In this document: positions 56,322-56,426 of the stretch, in pieces | Layout of the letters: each line of letters starts with the position of its first letter | Position numbering within the stretch: position 1 is the stretch's first letter | From: Methanobacterium sp. | GTDB lineage: Archaea; Methanobacteriota; Methanobacteria; Methanobacteriales; Methanobacteriaceae | Assembly: GCA_003151535.1 (NCBI GenBank) | Contig: PLXT01000056.1 | Coordinates: 1-56,426 of the forward strand | DNA length: 56,426 nucleotides | Direction: 5' to 3' | Translations under genes and position numbers: made by a program | The notes under the pieces: generated by a model | The model's input: the letters and a program-made list of their open reading frames with translations, nothing else | Told to the model about the DNA's origin: nothing | Databases searched by the model: none

Positions 56322-56426
56322 CTAGGTCGTGTTTTTTTGTTTGAGGGTGTTTAATTGCATAAGGTTGTAGCAAAAGCAGGTGAAGATGTTTTTTGTGTGT
56401 GTTCGTAGTGTTGTGGTGACTTTGAC
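56322..56426 (-). pseudogene. C-terminal end of a probable transposase, cut by the window edge
   Basis: On the minus strand a frame runs in from the right edge: VKVTTTLRTHTKNIFTCFCY and then NLMQLNTLKQKN, ending in TAG at 56322-56324. Basic, Thr-rich tails ending in N-L-x-x-L are common in transposases. The evidence is limited to 34 residues. The AT-rich tract downstream (56150-56321) is strikingly T-rich, as often around insertion sequences here. Confidence 0.35.

Overview
The window comes from an AT-rich methanogenic archaeon of the order Methanobacteriales, most likely a mesophilic Methanobacterium or close relative. The evidence is the gene set: coenzyme F420 (CofH), tetrahydromethanopterin (beta-RFAP synthase), methanofuran (MfnD, MfnF-like), coenzyme B (homoaconitase small subunit with a YLRT loop), archaeal lipids (CarS, a Tes-type radical SAM enzyme), an HMf-type histone, archaeal shikimate kinase, S17e, Hel308 and several protein families typical of methanogens. 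Genes have G-rich Shine-Dalgarno sites (GGAGGTG, GGGTGA) 5 to 9 nt before the start; I used these to correct many starts.

Layout. 1-470: C-terminal stub of a DDE-type transposase. 471-6132 (minus strand): lysine/threonine and aromatic precursor genes asd-dapB-dapA-lysC-rps17e-chorismate mutase-shikimate kinase. 6638-13084 (plus): a broken sppA, a small redoxin, cbiD, moaC, Hel308 and two tandem DUF2115 genes; as I recall, this order is also found in Methanothermobacter. 13144-20430: an accessory stretch with a DUF488 tandem (one copy degenerate), a coiled-coil protein with a probable AUA start, a DUF1801 remnant, a frameshifted methyltransferase, a secreted Pro-rich protein, small zinc-site proteins, DUF2098, a PRC-barrel protein and DUF4013. 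20941-27357: M50 protease with CBS domains, Elp3, DeoC, cyclophilin-like protein, CofH, histone, rubrerythrin. 27394-28963: a dead IS1182-like element with perfect 17-bp terminal repeats. 29120-32086: a GerW/YtfJ plus DUF2953 pair (co-occurring sporulation-associated families in Firmicutes), tRNA-Val and tRNA-Phe, zinc-ribbon proteins. 32356-34675: ArsR-type metal sensor and P1B ATPase with a clear palindromic operator. 34733-47442: tRNA methylthiotransferase, PCMT, HacB, MptG, Tes-like enzyme, CarS, methanofuran genes, WecB, DUF460, TruA. 48178-56140: DMT transporter, HisA, flippase, RibL, FUSC protein, second DUF4013, secreted TIM-barrel-like protein, flavoprotein. The right edge holds a probable second transposase tail.

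The most unusual signals are three genes (14326, 51879, 54716) whose best start by Shine-Dalgarno spacing and by protein logic is AUA or AUU, each exactly 5 nt after a strong site; an sppA interrupted by a stop two codons before its predicted catalytic lysine and again by a frameshift; and a cluster of A-run frameshifts that could be real decay or sequence error. I found no CRISPR array and no convincing wholly new multi-gene system; the strongest candidate for unexplored biology is the archaeal GerW/DUF2953 locus with its extra GerW-like mini-protein.
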